Part shown: piece after piece, positions 15,326-23,882 of the stretch
Numbering within the stretch: position 1 is the first letter of the stretch
Layout: each line of letters begins with the position of its first letter
DNA from: JAVBWI01 sp036677445
GTDB lineage: Bacteria; Bacillota; Clostridia; Christensenellales; CAG-138
Assembly: GCA_036677445.1 (NCBI GenBank)
Contig: JAVBWI010000007.1
Span: 1-64,000, forward strand
DNA length: 64,000 bases
Direction of reading: 5' to 3'
Translations under genes and position numbers: made by a program
The notes under the pieces: generated by a model
Told to the model about the DNA's origin: nothing
The model's input: the letters and a program-made list of their open reading frames with translations, nothing else
Database searches by the model: none

Positions 15326-15850
15326 TTACTCGCCGCACTGTATGCAGCAGCCCGCCGAACTGCAGCAGCGGTTCGCCCTGCCGCGGAAGAACCCATTCAA
15401 ATTCTCCGGCAGCAAATAGGATTCACGCCGTTTTAGCGGCTTTGGGCTGTATAATGCCTTTAATATGCCATCCATAATCATCGCCTTGGGCGGCTGCTCA
15501 TATTCCGCGCCTTCATAGACAAACACCCGGCAGTCCACATTTTCGCCGCAGAGATCCCCGCAATCCTTGCAGGCATTCTCCCGGATATCGGTGCAGATAT
15601 CCCTGCCGTTGACCCGTATGGTGGGGGAACTGAAAAAGCGGTACTGTTCCGCCAACTCGGCGGAGGTGATCTGGATTTTGTTTACGGCAAGCCGGTACCC
15701 CAGCGTCTTTAAAACGCCGGATAACTCCGCCACCGCTTCCTCCAGCGTGCTGTCCGTGGATTTACAGCGGCTGCAGGTCTCCCGGTCAAGGTACAGGAAC
15801 TCCACAAGAACCTCTTTTTGTTCCGCGCCACTGCGGCGTGATTGTTCCAT
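15326..15850 (-). CDS. DUF2703 domain protein
   Basis: A 174-residue protein. DUF2703 proteins resemble thioredoxins and occur in arsenic clusters. Visible: FLYLDRETCSRCKSTD (CxxC), SSPTIRVNGRDI, then a cysteine-rich stretch ENACKDCGDLCGENVDC, and a C-terminal CCSSAGCC. The many cysteine pairs suggest thiol chemistry or As(III) binding, but the function is unknown. The start at 15850 is set by AAGGAGGAAG. It lies between the permease and the ferredoxin in the arsR operon. Confidence 0.75.
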   Translation of the reverse strand: MEQSRRSGAEQKEVLVEFLYLDRETCSRCKSTDSTLEEAVAELSGVLKTLGYRLAVNKIQITSAELAEQYRFFSSPTIRVNGRDICTDIRENACKDCGDLCGENVDCRVFVYEGAEYEQPPKAMIMDGILKALYSPKPLKRRESYLLPENLNGFFRGRANRCCSSAGCCIQCGE

Positions 15851-15914
15851 ATTTTCTTCCTCCTTGCTCAATTTACGCAACGCGTAGGACAAGCCTATAG
15901 CGTGCCAGAACGCT

Positions 15915-16928
15915 TTAAACCAGCAGGAACTGCAGCGCGTTGAAAGCATACCCGATCACAAGTATCCCAACCGTCACAATGCCTACGAATATGCCCAGCA
16001 GCTTGGGTTTGACTGCTTTTCGCAGCATGATGACGGAAGGGAGCGAAAGCGCCGTAACCGCCATCATGAAGGAGAGTATGGTGCCCAAGCCGACACCCTT
16101 AAAATACAGCGCCTCCGCTATGGGGATGGTGCCGAATATGTCCGCATACATGGGAATGCCCACAGCCGTCGCCAGCAGCACCGAGAAGGGGTTGTTTTCC
16201 CCAAGTACGGTCTGTATCCATTCCGCCGGAATCCAGTTGTGAATCACCGCGCCGATACCCACGCCGATGAATACGTACGGGGCAACCTTTTTTACGGTAA
16301 AGAGCATCTGCTCCTTCGCATAGTTCCGGCGGTCTTTTTTGGTGAGCTCCGGCGACTCCAAATCCACGCTGCCCGCGGATTTTATGAACTCCTCCACATA
16401 CCGGTCCAGCTTGAGCGCCTGTATGAGCGTGCCGCCCGCCACGGCTAAGATAAGCCCGACGATCACATATACGATCGCGATTTTGCCGCCGAATATGCTT
16501 GTAAGCAATATCAGCGACCCCAAATCGACCAACGGCGAGGAGATCAGGAAAGAAAACGTCACGCCCACAGGCAGGCCGGCGCTGGTAAACCCTATGAAGA
16601 GCGGTATGGACGAGCAGGAGCAAAAGGGCGTTACCGTGCCCAATAGCGCTGCGAGCGCGTTCGCGCCGATGCCCTTAAACCTGCCGAGTATACGCTTTGT
16701 GCGTTCCGGCGGGAAGTAACTTTGCACATAGGAGATCACGAATATCAGCAGCGACAGCAATACAAATATCTTGATGACGTCGTAAACGAAAAATTGTATG
16801 CTGCCGCCCACACGGCCGGAAATGTCGACGCCCAACGCGGTAAGCAGCATGCCGATCAAATCGTTCAACCACCGCATGCCAAGCACTTGATTCTGAAAGA
16901 ACAGCCACACATTCTGGAGTATCTCCAC
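15915..16928 (-). CDS. Permease of the DUF318 / ArsP family
   Basis: A 337-residue membrane protein with about eight to ten helices. The signature TVTPFCSCSSIPLFIGFTSA is typical of the YraQ/ArsP permeases, where the cysteines are important for export of trivalent arsenicals. The start is GTG at 16928, with AGGAG ten bases before it. It is the first gene after arsR in the operon. Export of arsenite or methylarsenite is the probable role, judged by context. Confidence 0.85.
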   Translation of the reverse strand: MEILQNVWLFFQNQVLGMRWLNDLIGMLLTALGVDISGRVGGSIQFFVYDVIKIFVLLSLLIFVISYVQSYFPPERTKRILGRFKGIGANALAALLGTVTPFCSCSSIPLFIGFTSAGLPVGVTFSFLISSPLVDLGSLILLTSIFGGKIAIVYVIVGLILAVAGGTLIQALKLDRYVEEFIKSAGSVDLESPELTKKDRRNYAKEQMLFTVKKVAPYVFIGVGIGAVIHNWIPAEWIQTVLGENNPFSVLLATAVGIPMYADIFGTIPIAEALYFKGVGLGTILSFMMAVTALSLPSVIMLRKAVKPKLLGIFVGIVTVGILVIGYAFNALQFLLV

Positions 16929-16993
16929 AACAATTACGCTCCTTTAAATATCCAAAATTTTCGATATATCGGATCAAAAAAAAGTAGCTCGGT

Positions 16994-17305
16994 TTATTCC
17001 GTGCAACAGGGGCAGGATGACACAGATTCCACCTCTGTAAGCTCTGCCAATAGTTGCATAGCAAGCCTGCTGCCCGTCGGGCTGATGGAGTAATGCGTCC
17101 ACTTCCCTTCACGGCGCGCACAAACAATGCCGGAATCGCAAAGCAGCTTCATGTGGTGCGAAAGCGTGGATTGGCTGATTTGCAGCTCTTCCAGCAGCCT
17201 GCACGCACATTTTTCCCCCGTGCGCAGCATGGCGAGTATCTGCAGCCTGTTTTCGTCGCAGAAGGCCTTGAACACCTTTGCGTGCGCCTGATGAATGGTT
17301 TCCAT
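16994..17305 (-). CDS. arsR: ArsR-family metalloid-responsive repressor
   Basis: A 103-residue winged-helix repressor. The HTH segment is LLEELQISQSTLSHHMKLL; it is preceded by GEKCACR, the position of the classical ELCVCDL metalloid site, and it ends with SSCPCCTE, giving extra cysteines. It heads the permease-DUF2703-ferredoxin-thioredoxin-CcdA-ArsC operon. Its promoter overlaps an AGCATATGCT palindrome that is a likely operator. A second short palindrome (CGATATATCG) lies between it and the permease gene. Confidence 0.9.
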   Translation of the reverse strand: METIHQAHAKVFKAFCDENRLQILAMLRTGEKCACRLLEELQISQSTLSHHMKLLCDSGIVCARREGKWTHYSISPTGSRLAMQLLAELTEVESVSSCPCCTE

Positions 17306-17342
17306 ACGCGCCTCTCAAATTCAAAGTATTCGATCTGTGTAT

Positions 17343-17371
17343 AGCATATGCTTCAAATCGATAATTGTCAA
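17343..17371 (-). promoter_or_regulatory. Promoter and operator of the arsR operon
   Basis: Minus strand: -35 TTGACA (17366-17371), 17-base spacer, -10 TATGCT (17343-17348). The perfect palindrome AGCATATGCT (17343-17352) covers the -10, as expected for an ArsR operator. Confidence 0.65.
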
Positions 17372-17454
17372 TATGTTATGGCGTTTTTATAGAAATTTCT
17401 GCAACCCGTGTTTTCCGTCGTCTGCCGCATGCTGCGCGCATGCTCTTTGCGCTT

Positions 17455-17808
17455 TCACCTGCCGAACGCTTCCAATGCCGCTTCCATACTCTCCAGAAAG
17501 AACACGCAGTTACCGTTGTTGCTCTCATAAATAAAGTCGCGCAGGCTCTTGCTTTTATATTCGCTGAAATCTCCGATAATAGCAATCTTCATTTGGTAAT
17601 TTGAGAACTTCTGCAGTATTTCGCCCGCGCAGCCCGTTTTCAAATCAAAGAAAGCCCGGGGGAGGCTTTCTTTGTAAACTATCACGCCCACGCAATCGGA
17701 AGCATACCGCGCGGACACCATGATATCCAGCACGTCCTGCACACCCGTAATTTTTTCATCTCTGCCTGCCACCGCCGCAGAGATATTGTTCCTTGTTACT
17801 ATTTCCAT
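17455..17808 (-). CDS. DUF4180 domain protein
   Basis: A 117-residue protein recognised as DUF4180 from DVLDIMVSARYASDCVGVIV, AFFDLKTGCAGEILQKFSNY and the C-terminal NNGNCVFFLESMEAALE. The family has no known function. It starts at 17808 after GGAAAG and lies 38 bases downstream of an HTH gene on the same strand, so the two are probably co-expressed. Confidence 0.75.
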   Translation of the reverse strand: MEIVTRNNISAAVAGRDEKITGVQDVLDIMVSARYASDCVGVIVYKESLPRAFFDLKTGCAGEILQKFSNYQMKIAIIGDFSEYKSKSLRDFIYESNNGNCVFFLESMEAALEAFGR

Positions 17809-17846
17809 TGGATTTCTTTCCTTCCTTGAATCAAAAACGGAGCTTA

Positions 17847-18311
17847 TCACCCTTGCCCTATGCCGTTTTGATTTGTCAGCATGTCAATCGCATCCAGCAT
17901 GACCTGCATAAACGCTACCGTTCCCCACAGCATCAACCGCACCTTCCGCTCCGGCTCCATGTATTGCGCCTGCATCGTGGAACGGCCGTATTCCGGTGGT
18001 TTTACGTTGAGCACCGCCGTAACGGTGTTGACGATGCGCATTGCCTCATCCATATCCGGCACATTGACATCGATGACGGCGGATACTTTCACACTTTCCG
18101 CCGCATACGCCGGCGCCGATTCTTCTTCCGTTCGTTTCGGCGCGTTGCCCGTACCTTCCGTAAATACGCTCAAATCATGGCCGGTCACGCGCCAGCCCTT
18201 GCCGACCTTATTTGCCCTGAGCTTGCCTTCACGAATATACCTTTGAATCGTTTTGGGGTGAATATCCAGCATGGAAGCGATCTGATCCACGGTATAGTAT
18301 TTTTCGCTCAT
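17847..18311 (-). CDS. HTH protein with excisionase/MerR-like DNA-binding domain
   Basis: A 154-residue protein. Residues 1-50 form an excisionase-type helix-turn-helix (YYTVDQIASMLDIHPKTIQR, then GKGWRVTGHDL). The C-terminal 90 residues are an unassigned alpha/beta domain with MDEAMRIVNTVTAVL. The start at 18311 is set by AAGGAG. It probably regulates itself and the DUF4180 gene that follows. Confidence 0.75.
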   Translation of the reverse strand: MSEKYYTVDQIASMLDIHPKTIQRYIREGKLRANKVGKGWRVTGHDLSVFTEGTGNAPKRTEEESAPAYAAESVKVSAVIDVNVPDMDEAMRIVNTVTAVLNVKPPEYGRSTMQAQYMEPERKVRLMLWGTVAFMQVMLDAIDMLTNQNGIGQG

Positions 18312-18359
18312 AATATGCTCCTTATTGTTACCTATCAATACTTTATGGATATTATATGA

Positions 18360-18712
18360 AGCATTTAAGGTAATGTCAACATGGATTTAACCGTTTTTCC
18401 GGATTTTGCGCAGGACTGTTTCCAGGTTTTTCAGCATTCGCTTTAGGGCATAAAAAAGGTCGTATTTGCATGGCTGTCAAAAAAACCCTGCATCATGAAA
18501 TGCCAGTAGCTTTTTATTTGGTTCGGCGCTGCCCGGTCAGCACATTCTGACATCAAAAAAGCTATGCAGGCAGACAGTGACCAAATTGGTATTTATAATT
18601 GGCATTCTGTAACAAAGCCAGAAATAGCTTTCATCCGAATCCGAACAAAGGACAGCCGCGAAGTCTGCCAAAAGAACGGCTAATTTACTTGCATTTCCTG
18701 AATCATCTCATT
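18360..18712. other. Gene-free stretch
   Basis: About 350 bases with no credible gene on either strand. It is more A/T-rich than its surroundings. I see no hairpin with a U-tract and no copy of the local repeat families. Confidence 0.5.
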
Positions 18713-19273
18713 TTACATTGGCTTTAAATTTTTATTCAGTCTATCAACGATTTTTTCAAGCCTTGATTGACGCGTTTTTTCTGTCTTCGCGTCCAAATAA
18801 AGACCTGTGTATGTTCTTTGGATGGATGGAGGCATAGACATAAAATGACCGTATGCAATGTCGCAGCTTTGAAGAAGCCCTTTAAATTCCTCCACCTGTT
18901 CATCGCTGATGACAATGCGAGTTGACATATCCCAAGCGCCGCTTTGCTTCGCGATTTCGATGGCTTTCATCCCATGATGGCTCATAAGACCTTTATCAAT
19001 AAGGGCTTGCGCCGTTTTTTTATTTTTGTCCGACCAATTACTTTTGGGTGTGCGCCGGGCAAAGTATTTTTTATAGCTGTGTTCATCTATGCGCTGCATT
19101 TGTCCGTCAATCCAGCCGAAGCAAAGGGCTTCTTCCAATGCTTCGTTTGCAGAAAGAGTCGAAGAATCTCCTTTTTTCTCAAAGAGTAGCCATATACCCC
19201 CGCTTTGAGCACAGTGATCTTCTAACCAACAGCGGAACGCCTGTCGAGAGGAAAACATCAACAACTCACTCAT
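18713..19273 (-). CDS. YdeI/OmpD-associated family protein
   Basis: A 186-residue protein of the YdeI family, sometimes named bacteriocin-protection proteins. Visible: GGIWLLFEKKG, EALEEALCFGWIDG, RRTPKSNWSDKNKK and a C-terminal KTRQSRLEKIVDRL. The biochemical role is not established. It stands alone, with GGAAGGG before the ATG, and is more A/T-rich than its neighbours, which hints at separate acquisition. Confidence 0.8.
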   Translation of the reverse strand: MSELLMFSSRQAFRCWLEDHCAQSGGIWLLFEKKGDSSTLSANEALEEALCFGWIDGQMQRIDEHSYKKYFARRTPKSNWSDKNKKTAQALIDKGLMSHHGMKAIEIAKQSGAWDMSTRIVISDEQVEEFKGLLQSCDIAYGHFMSMPPSIQRTYTGLYLDAKTEKTRQSRLEKIVDRLNKNLKPM

Positions 19274-19420
19274 AACAGCACCCTTCCATAATCAGCTTTC
19301 AAACGCTTAGGCAATAAATTCGTATTTGTCAAATTCTAATTGAATTACAGCACACCCTTACAGCCCCTTTTCCATGCTCACAAACAGTCTGTGAACATAT
19401 CGCCATTTATTGTAGATAAG

Positions 19421-20794
19421 TCAAATCACCGTTTTGCTTTTCCATCTCCCGCTGCGCCAGCGCCATATGAACGCGACGGAACGCACAACCCAATCGATAT
19501 ACATGGCATACCATACGCCCATAACGCCCAAGCCCATGCCGATACCCAGTACGTAGCTGCACCCGACGCGGAAAATCCACATGGATGCGACCGAAACAAT
19601 CATCGTGAAGCGCGCGTCGCCGGTAGCGCGCAATGCGTGCGAAAGCGGAAACGCCGTGGGCCAGAACAGCACCTGGGTAATTGCCGCCGTTATAAGAAGC
19701 TGCGCCGCGAGCGCGATCGTTTCCGGGCCCAGTTTAAACAAGCCGGCCAGCTCCGCGGCAAGCAGCCACAGCAGCAGGCCCAGCACGATATTCGCGGCAT
19801 ATGTCATCAGGAGCATGCGCTTTACGTTGCTGCCTGCCTGGCGGCTATCCCCCGCGCCCATACATTGGCCGACCACGGTGATCATTGCGAGGCCGACCGC
19901 CGAACCCGGTACCATCACCACGCTGGTGATACTGCCCGCGATGGCGTTTGCGGAGATCGCCACCATGCCATAGCCCGCAACAACGCTCTGCACGATCAGC
20001 TTGCCGAACTGGAACATGCCGTTTTCCAGTCCGTTGGGAATGCCGATGGCCAGTATCCTCCTGATCATATCCGGCTTGAAGGTAAATTTAACGGAACGGT
20101 CCAGCCATATCGCATTGTGATGGTTGCGTATCAGCCGGAGCATCACCACGGCGGAAAGCAGCCGGGAAAGCAGCGATGCCGTGGCGGCGCCCGCCACACC
20201 CCAGCCGCAGACATAAATAAGCACCGCGTTGCCGCCGAAATTGACGATATTCATCAGCAGCGCGGTCATCATGGATACCTTGCTGTTGCCCATCGCGCGG
20301 AACATCGCCGCGATGGCGTTGTAGACCGCAAGGAACGGATAGGATGCCGCCGAAAGGTAAAAATACACCTTTGCGTTTTCCATCACCTGCGGGCCGACAT
20401 CGCCGAATATCAGGCGCAGCAGACCGCCGTTGAAAGCGACGGAAACCGCCGAGAGCACAACCGATACCAGCATGACCACAAGGAGCAGCTGCCTGGCGGC
20501 GGACCGCGCGCCCTCGGCCTGCTGGCGGCCGAGATACTGCGCGGCAACGACGGCGCCGCCTGTCGCGAGCGCCGCCAAAACCTGTATCATCAAATTATTG
20601 ATCGAATCCACCAGCGAGATGCCGGATACGGCGGCTTCGCCCACGCTGGTCACCATAATGGTATCCGCTGCACCCACCGTCATCGCGAGACCCTGTTCGA
20701 CCACCATGGGTACGATCAGTCTGAGCAATGACCGGATGGAGTACAGCGGCTGCATTTGTGCTTCCTGTGTTGTTTGTGCGTCCATAAGCTCCAT
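19421..20794 (-). CDS. MATE family efflux transporter
   Basis: A 457-residue protein with about twelve membrane helices in two similar halves. The first half opens with LIVPMVVEQGLAMTVGAADT, a MATE hallmark. The family exports drugs or organic cations in exchange for Na+ or H+. The first ATG overlaps the darA stop by one base (TAATG), so the start is probably coupled; an ATG at 20755 has a better ribosome site (AGGAAG) and would remove 13 residues. It shares the darA promoter. Confidence 0.9.
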   Translation of the reverse strand: MELMDAQTTQEAQMQPLYSIRSLLRLIVPMVVEQGLAMTVGAADTIMVTSVGEAAVSGISLVDSINNLMIQVLAALATGGAVVAAQYLGRQQAEGARSAARQLLLVVMLVSVVLSAVSVAFNGGLLRLIFGDVGPQVMENAKVYFYLSAASYPFLAVYNAIAAMFRAMGNSKVSMMTALLMNIVNFGGNAVLIYVCGWGVAGAATASLLSRLLSAVVMLRLIRNHHNAIWLDRSVKFTFKPDMIRRILAIGIPNGLENGMFQFGKLIVQSVVAGYGMVAISANAIAGSITSVVMVPGSAVGLAMITVVGQCMGAGDSRQAGSNVKRMLLMTYAANIVLGLLLWLLAAELAGLFKLGPETIALAAQLLITAAITQVLFWPTAFPLSHALRATGDARFTMIVSVASMWIFRVGCSYVLGIGMGLGVMGVWYAMYIDWVVRSVAFIWRWRSGRWKSKTVI

Positions 20795-21123
20795 TAAAAC
20801 TTATAATGCTCCCGGGCCTCCACGACGAATACCGTTGCCCCGCCCACCGTTACCCGAAGAGGCGTATGCAGGCAGTCCGTACTGCCGCCGGGCACCACGC
20901 AGGATGCCGCAGTCAGCGCTTCCCGCCGCGAGGATTCATTTTTGATGATCGAAAGCGTTTCCTGCAGGCGGTCTTCCTCTACGCCGATCATCAACGTTGT
21001 GTTCCCCCCGCTCAAAAAACCGCCCGTGCTGGAAATGCGCGTCACGCTGATCTCATGCTGAACGAGGGATTTGGTCAGGCGTTTCACATCATCGTTTTGT
21101 ACAACGGCAAACAGCAGTTTCAT
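20794..21123 (-). CDS. darA: PII-like cyclic-di-AMP receptor
   Basis: A 109-residue PII-like signalling protein of the DarA/PstA family. Recognised from KLLFAVVQNDDVKRLTKSL, STGGFLSGGNTTLMIGVEED and the C-terminal VTVGGATVFVVEAR. DarA proteins bind c-di-AMP between subunits; their downstream target is not settled. The start is the ATG at 21123 after GGGAGGAGG. Here it is followed directly by a MATE exporter rather than by tmk or holB genes. Confidence 0.9.
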   Translation of the reverse strand: MKLLFAVVQNDDVKRLTKSLVQHEISVTRISSTGGFLSGGNTTLMIGVEEDRLQETLSIIKNESSRREALTAASCVVPGGSTDCLHTPLRVTVGGATVFVVEAREHYKF

Positions 21124-21153
21124 GATGATCCTCCTCCCTACCATATGATGCCT

Positions 21154-21182
21154 ATTATACTACATACCCGTACAGGGTACAA
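21154..21182 (-). promoter_or_regulatory. Promoter of darA-MATE with inverted repeat in the spacer
   Basis: Minus strand: -35 TTGTAC (21177-21182), 17-base spacer, -10 TATAAT (21154-21159). The inverted repeat TACCC-GTACA-GGGTA (21165-21179) fills the spacer, a position suited to a repressor. Confidence 0.6.
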
Positions 21183-21312
21183 ACACCAACAAGGAATATT
21201 CACAGATATGCACAAAAACGGACGCAGCCGTTACGCCTCTTTTTGCCCTGCCTGCACAGCAGCTAAAAGCGTAACCGGGTTTGCGCCCGTTCCTTTCCGA
21301 TGTGTTTTTCTG

Positions 21313-22392
21313 TTATTTCCCCGCGAGGGACTTGCGGTATTTCTCGCTTTCCCAATTGGCGATAAAGGCGCGCGCCGCCGCACCCATGGTGGAAAGCGCA
21401 AGGCCTTTGCGCGCGATGTGTTCGGCAATAAAGAGTATCGCCGTGAGCGTTTCCTCAACGACAAGCGCTTTTGCCTGCGGCATGCGGTAGCGCACCCTGC
21501 CTGTGGCGGGGTCGCACAGGCAGGCATCCTGTTTAGGCTCGCCCGCACCAAACGCGAATGTGCCCACCAGGAACACCATTTGGTCGGGATAAAGCGGCTG
21601 CTCAATGAAGAACTTTTCATCATAGCCGCCCTCGCGCAGACGCTGTGCGAGATACGGCGTGTCGGATTCAAACAGCCCCTCTCCGGCGTCTTTTATTTTC
21701 ACTTTGGGGAAGGAGTCGCCCGCAAGGCCGAATGCGCGTGCGATACGCTCGTTGGCGTCCGCGTGGATCATCGTGCAGGTTTCCGCATCCTCATGCGCCG
21801 CGATCAGCCCGTGGTTCTGCATGAACAGTACGCTGGGCGCTTTGCCGCATTCACGTTCCACACGGGCAATTTCATCCCGTATCGTGAACGTAAGCCGCGA
21901 GCCGGGGTCGGTATAGGGTACAAACCCCCACGTATAGGGTGCGCCGCGCAGCGCCTCCGCCGCAATACTTCTTCCTTCCTTTGCACAGGCGGCCAGGTTC
22001 GCGTATACGCTGTGGCTGTGCAGCACGAATTTGGGCAATATGGAATGGAAGCCCGCTTCTACGGAAGGGCGAAGCTCTTGCAGCCCTTCGATTTGCCGCG
22101 TGGCCGCCTTCACCTGTTCGGAGCCGCTTTTTTCCACATCCGCAAATTCCTCCACCTCGTGCGCATTGTAAAACGCGCGAAGGGCCGCATAATCCAGCAC
22201 CGCATACGCCGCATCCGGACGGATATCCGAAAGCCGGAAGCCGGAAGCTTTGATGGCCATCAGGCCGTCCGCAAGCTTGACGGAAGTGTTGCCGCCGCCG
22301 CCCTGCACATAATCCGAGCGTCCGCCCGCCGCCTGCGATAAGTGCGCAAACGCGCACAAGTCCGCTTCGTTCTGTTTAAAAAAGCCGCTCAT
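21313..22392 (-). CDS. Class II aldolase/adducin-family protein
   Basis: A 359-residue class II aldolase. It resembles the aldolase half of RhaE-type rhamnulose-1-phosphate aldolases (SDYVQGGGGNTSVKL near the start). Zinc-site motifs are VLHSHSVYAN and FMQNHGLIAAH, with a later HADANERIARAF. The start at 22392 follows AAGGAG. It lies downstream of the rhamnose ABC importer on the same strand, separated by a hairpin repeat and a terminator-like stem. Rhamnulose-1-phosphate cleavage is the likely role; no kinase or alcohol dehydrogenase half is present. Confidence 0.75.
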   Translation of the reverse strand: MSGFFKQNEADLCAFAHLSQAAGGRSDYVQGGGGNTSVKLADGLMAIKASGFRLSDIRPDAAYAVLDYAALRAFYNAHEVEEFADVEKSGSEQVKAATRQIEGLQELRPSVEAGFHSILPKFVLHSHSVYANLAACAKEGRSIAAEALRGAPYTWGFVPYTDPGSRLTFTIRDEIARVERECGKAPSVLFMQNHGLIAAHEDAETCTMIHADANERIARAFGLAGDSFPKVKIKDAGEGLFESDTPYLAQRLREGGYDEKFFIEQPLYPDQMVFLVGTFAFGAGEPKQDACLCDPATGRVRYRMPQAKALVVEETLTAILFIAEHIARKGLALSTMGAAARAFIANWESEKYRKSLAGK

Positions 22393-22455
22393 TCTGTTTC
22401 TCCTTACTTTGTTCTGCCTACAGTATAAAGGCAAAGGGGCAAGCCAGCAAGTCCA

Positions 22456-22645
22456 TCAAAAAAGTGACTGCGTCACTTTTTGAGCTTTTCAGGAACTGCC
22501 TGCACCCTTGCGGGTGGCGGCGACGGCCCGCAGGCCTAGTGTCCGAGGCGTCTCCCGCCGAGGACCGGCGGTTCTTGAGGGGAAAGCCTTGCGCCGCAAG
22601 GCTTTGCGCTCGCGGCGTACACGCTGCCGCTCGCGAGTGAAGCCT
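22456..22645. repeat. Modular hairpin repeat, type A (copy 2)
   Basis: Same hairpin order as at 12.73 kb: H1 TCAAAAAAGTGAC-TGC-mirror (22456-22483), AGGAACTGCC, H3 AAAGCCTTGCG...CGCAAGGCTTT (22583-22605), and H4 CTCGCG...CGCGAG around CGTACACGC. In place of the small inner hairpin of H2 it carries an extra module (22519-22565) with GGCC-CGCA-GGCC and the stem GTCC-GA-GGCG/CGCC-GA-GGAC. Confidence 0.75.
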
Positions 22646-22691
22646 ATTACAGCTACTGTTTCTTTGCTATCAAAGACTATTTTGACAAGTT

Positions 22692-22715
22692 GGGGCGGGC
22701 TTGTAGGCCCGCCCC
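22692..22715 (-). terminator. Terminator-like hairpin after the sugar-binding protein gene
   Basis: GGGGCGGGC-TTGTAG-GCCCGCCCC, a nine-base-pair G/C-only stem 27 bases after the stop of the binding protein. U-rich sequence (TTTGTTT) follows on the plus strand; on the minus strand the tail is poor, so it may slow rather than stop transcription, or act for the plus strand. Confidence 0.5.
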
Positions 22716-22742
22716 TTTGTTTGGGAACTATTGGTTCGTCGA

Positions 22743-23822
22743 TTAATAAACAGTCTTCCACTCGGCGATGTTCTCGGGCGTGAAGGCGAACGGAGGCCCA
22801 AGGAGGACTTCGGTGCCGCCGTCGGCAGCCGCGGTAACGGTGTAGTCGCCCAAACGGCTGGCGGAGAACGCATCACCCTCGGCGCCGGTGATGGTGCCGT
22901 TCGCGATCGCATCCACGATGTAGGCGCTCAGGTATCCCAGATCAATGGGGTTCCAGAGGTACATGTAGGGGCAGACGCCCTGCTCGATGTACTCGGCCAT
23001 CTCGGAGGGGAGGCCAAGGCCGGAAACTTTGATCTTATCCGAGAGACCCTGGTCGATCACGACTTTGGAAGCGGCGGCGATACCGACGGTAGTGGGCGCG
23101 ATGATGCACTTGAGGTCGGGGTAGCTCTGGATGAGGCCTTCGGTCTCGGAAACGGACTTGTCGCGCAGGTCATCGCCGTAAGCGATCTTGACGAGCTCGA
23201 GGCTTGCATACTTGGGGTCTTCCAGCGCTTTTTCCATCTCGGCGATCCAGGCGTTCTGGTTGGCGGCCTGCGCGGTCGCGGAAAGGATGGCGAACTGACC
23301 GGAGCCGCCCGTGAGATCAAACGCGGTCTCGACGAGGGTCTTGCCGATCTGGACGGTATCCGCCTGGTTGGCGAACGTCTGGCGGCTGTTGGGGTTGGCG
23401 TTGCTATCCACGGTGGCGACGGCGATGCCGGCGGCCATGGCCTTCTTCAGAGCGTTCTCCAGCGCGTCATAATCGTTGGCGGCAATCGCAATGCCGTCGA
23501 CTTCCTGCGCGATGAGCTCCTCGATCATAGCGATCTGCTCTTCTGCGGTGGGGTTGGCGGGCGCCTTGACGATGCTTTCCACGCCGATTTCCTTGCAGCC
23601 TTCTTCGAAGCCGGCGGCTTCCTTATCGTTGTAGGGGTTGCCGGTGTTCTTCACGATGATCGCGTACTTCTTTGCCGCGGCGGGTGCCTCGGCGGCGGGT
23701 TTCTCGGCGGCGGGCGCTTCAGCGGCGGGCTTTTCCGCGGCAGGCTGCTCGGCGGGCTTTGCGCAAGCTACCGCGAACACGACCATTGCCAGAACCAACA
23801 ACAATGCAAGTGCCTTTTTCAT
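22743..23822 (-). CDS. Rhamnose-type sugar ABC transporter, binding lipoprotein
   Basis: A 359-residue lipoprotein: hydrophobic signal, lipobox FAVAC (Cys20), a 25-residue Ala/Pro/Glu linker (repeats of AEKPAAEAPAA), then a periplasmic-binding type I domain (YAIIVKNTGNPYNDKEAAGF, VDGIAIAANDYDALENAL). It resembles RhaS-type sugar-binding proteins. It is the last gene of rhaM-rhaA-ATPase-permease-permease-binding protein, so L-rhamnose is the likely ligand by context. Confidence 0.85.
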   Translation of the reverse strand: MKKALALLLVLAMVVFAVACAKPAEQPAAEKPAAEAPAAEKPAAEAPAAAKKYAIIVKNTGNPYNDKEAAGFEEGCKEIGVESIVKAPANPTAEEQIAMIEELIAQEVDGIAIAANDYDALENALKKAMAAGIAVATVDSNANPNSRQTFANQADTVQIGKTLVETAFDLTGGSGQFAILSATAQAANQNAWIAEMEKALEDPKYASLELVKIAYGDDLRDKSVSETEGLIQSYPDLKCIIAPTTVGIAAASKVVIDQGLSDKIKVSGLGLPSEMAEYIEQGVCPYMYLWNPIDLGYLSAYIVDAIANGTITGAEGDAFSASRLGDYTVTAAADGGTEVLLGPPFAFTPENIAEWKTVY

Positions 23823-23882
23823 TTGGATGTTTCCTCCTTGCGTTTTTTATCGCGCATATACTGCGCGAAATTGAAATCATGC

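Noticed and set aside
18360..18712. A decayed transposase between the HTH and YdeI genes
   Set aside because: I could not find a consistent protein remnant or inverted ends in this A/T-rich gap.
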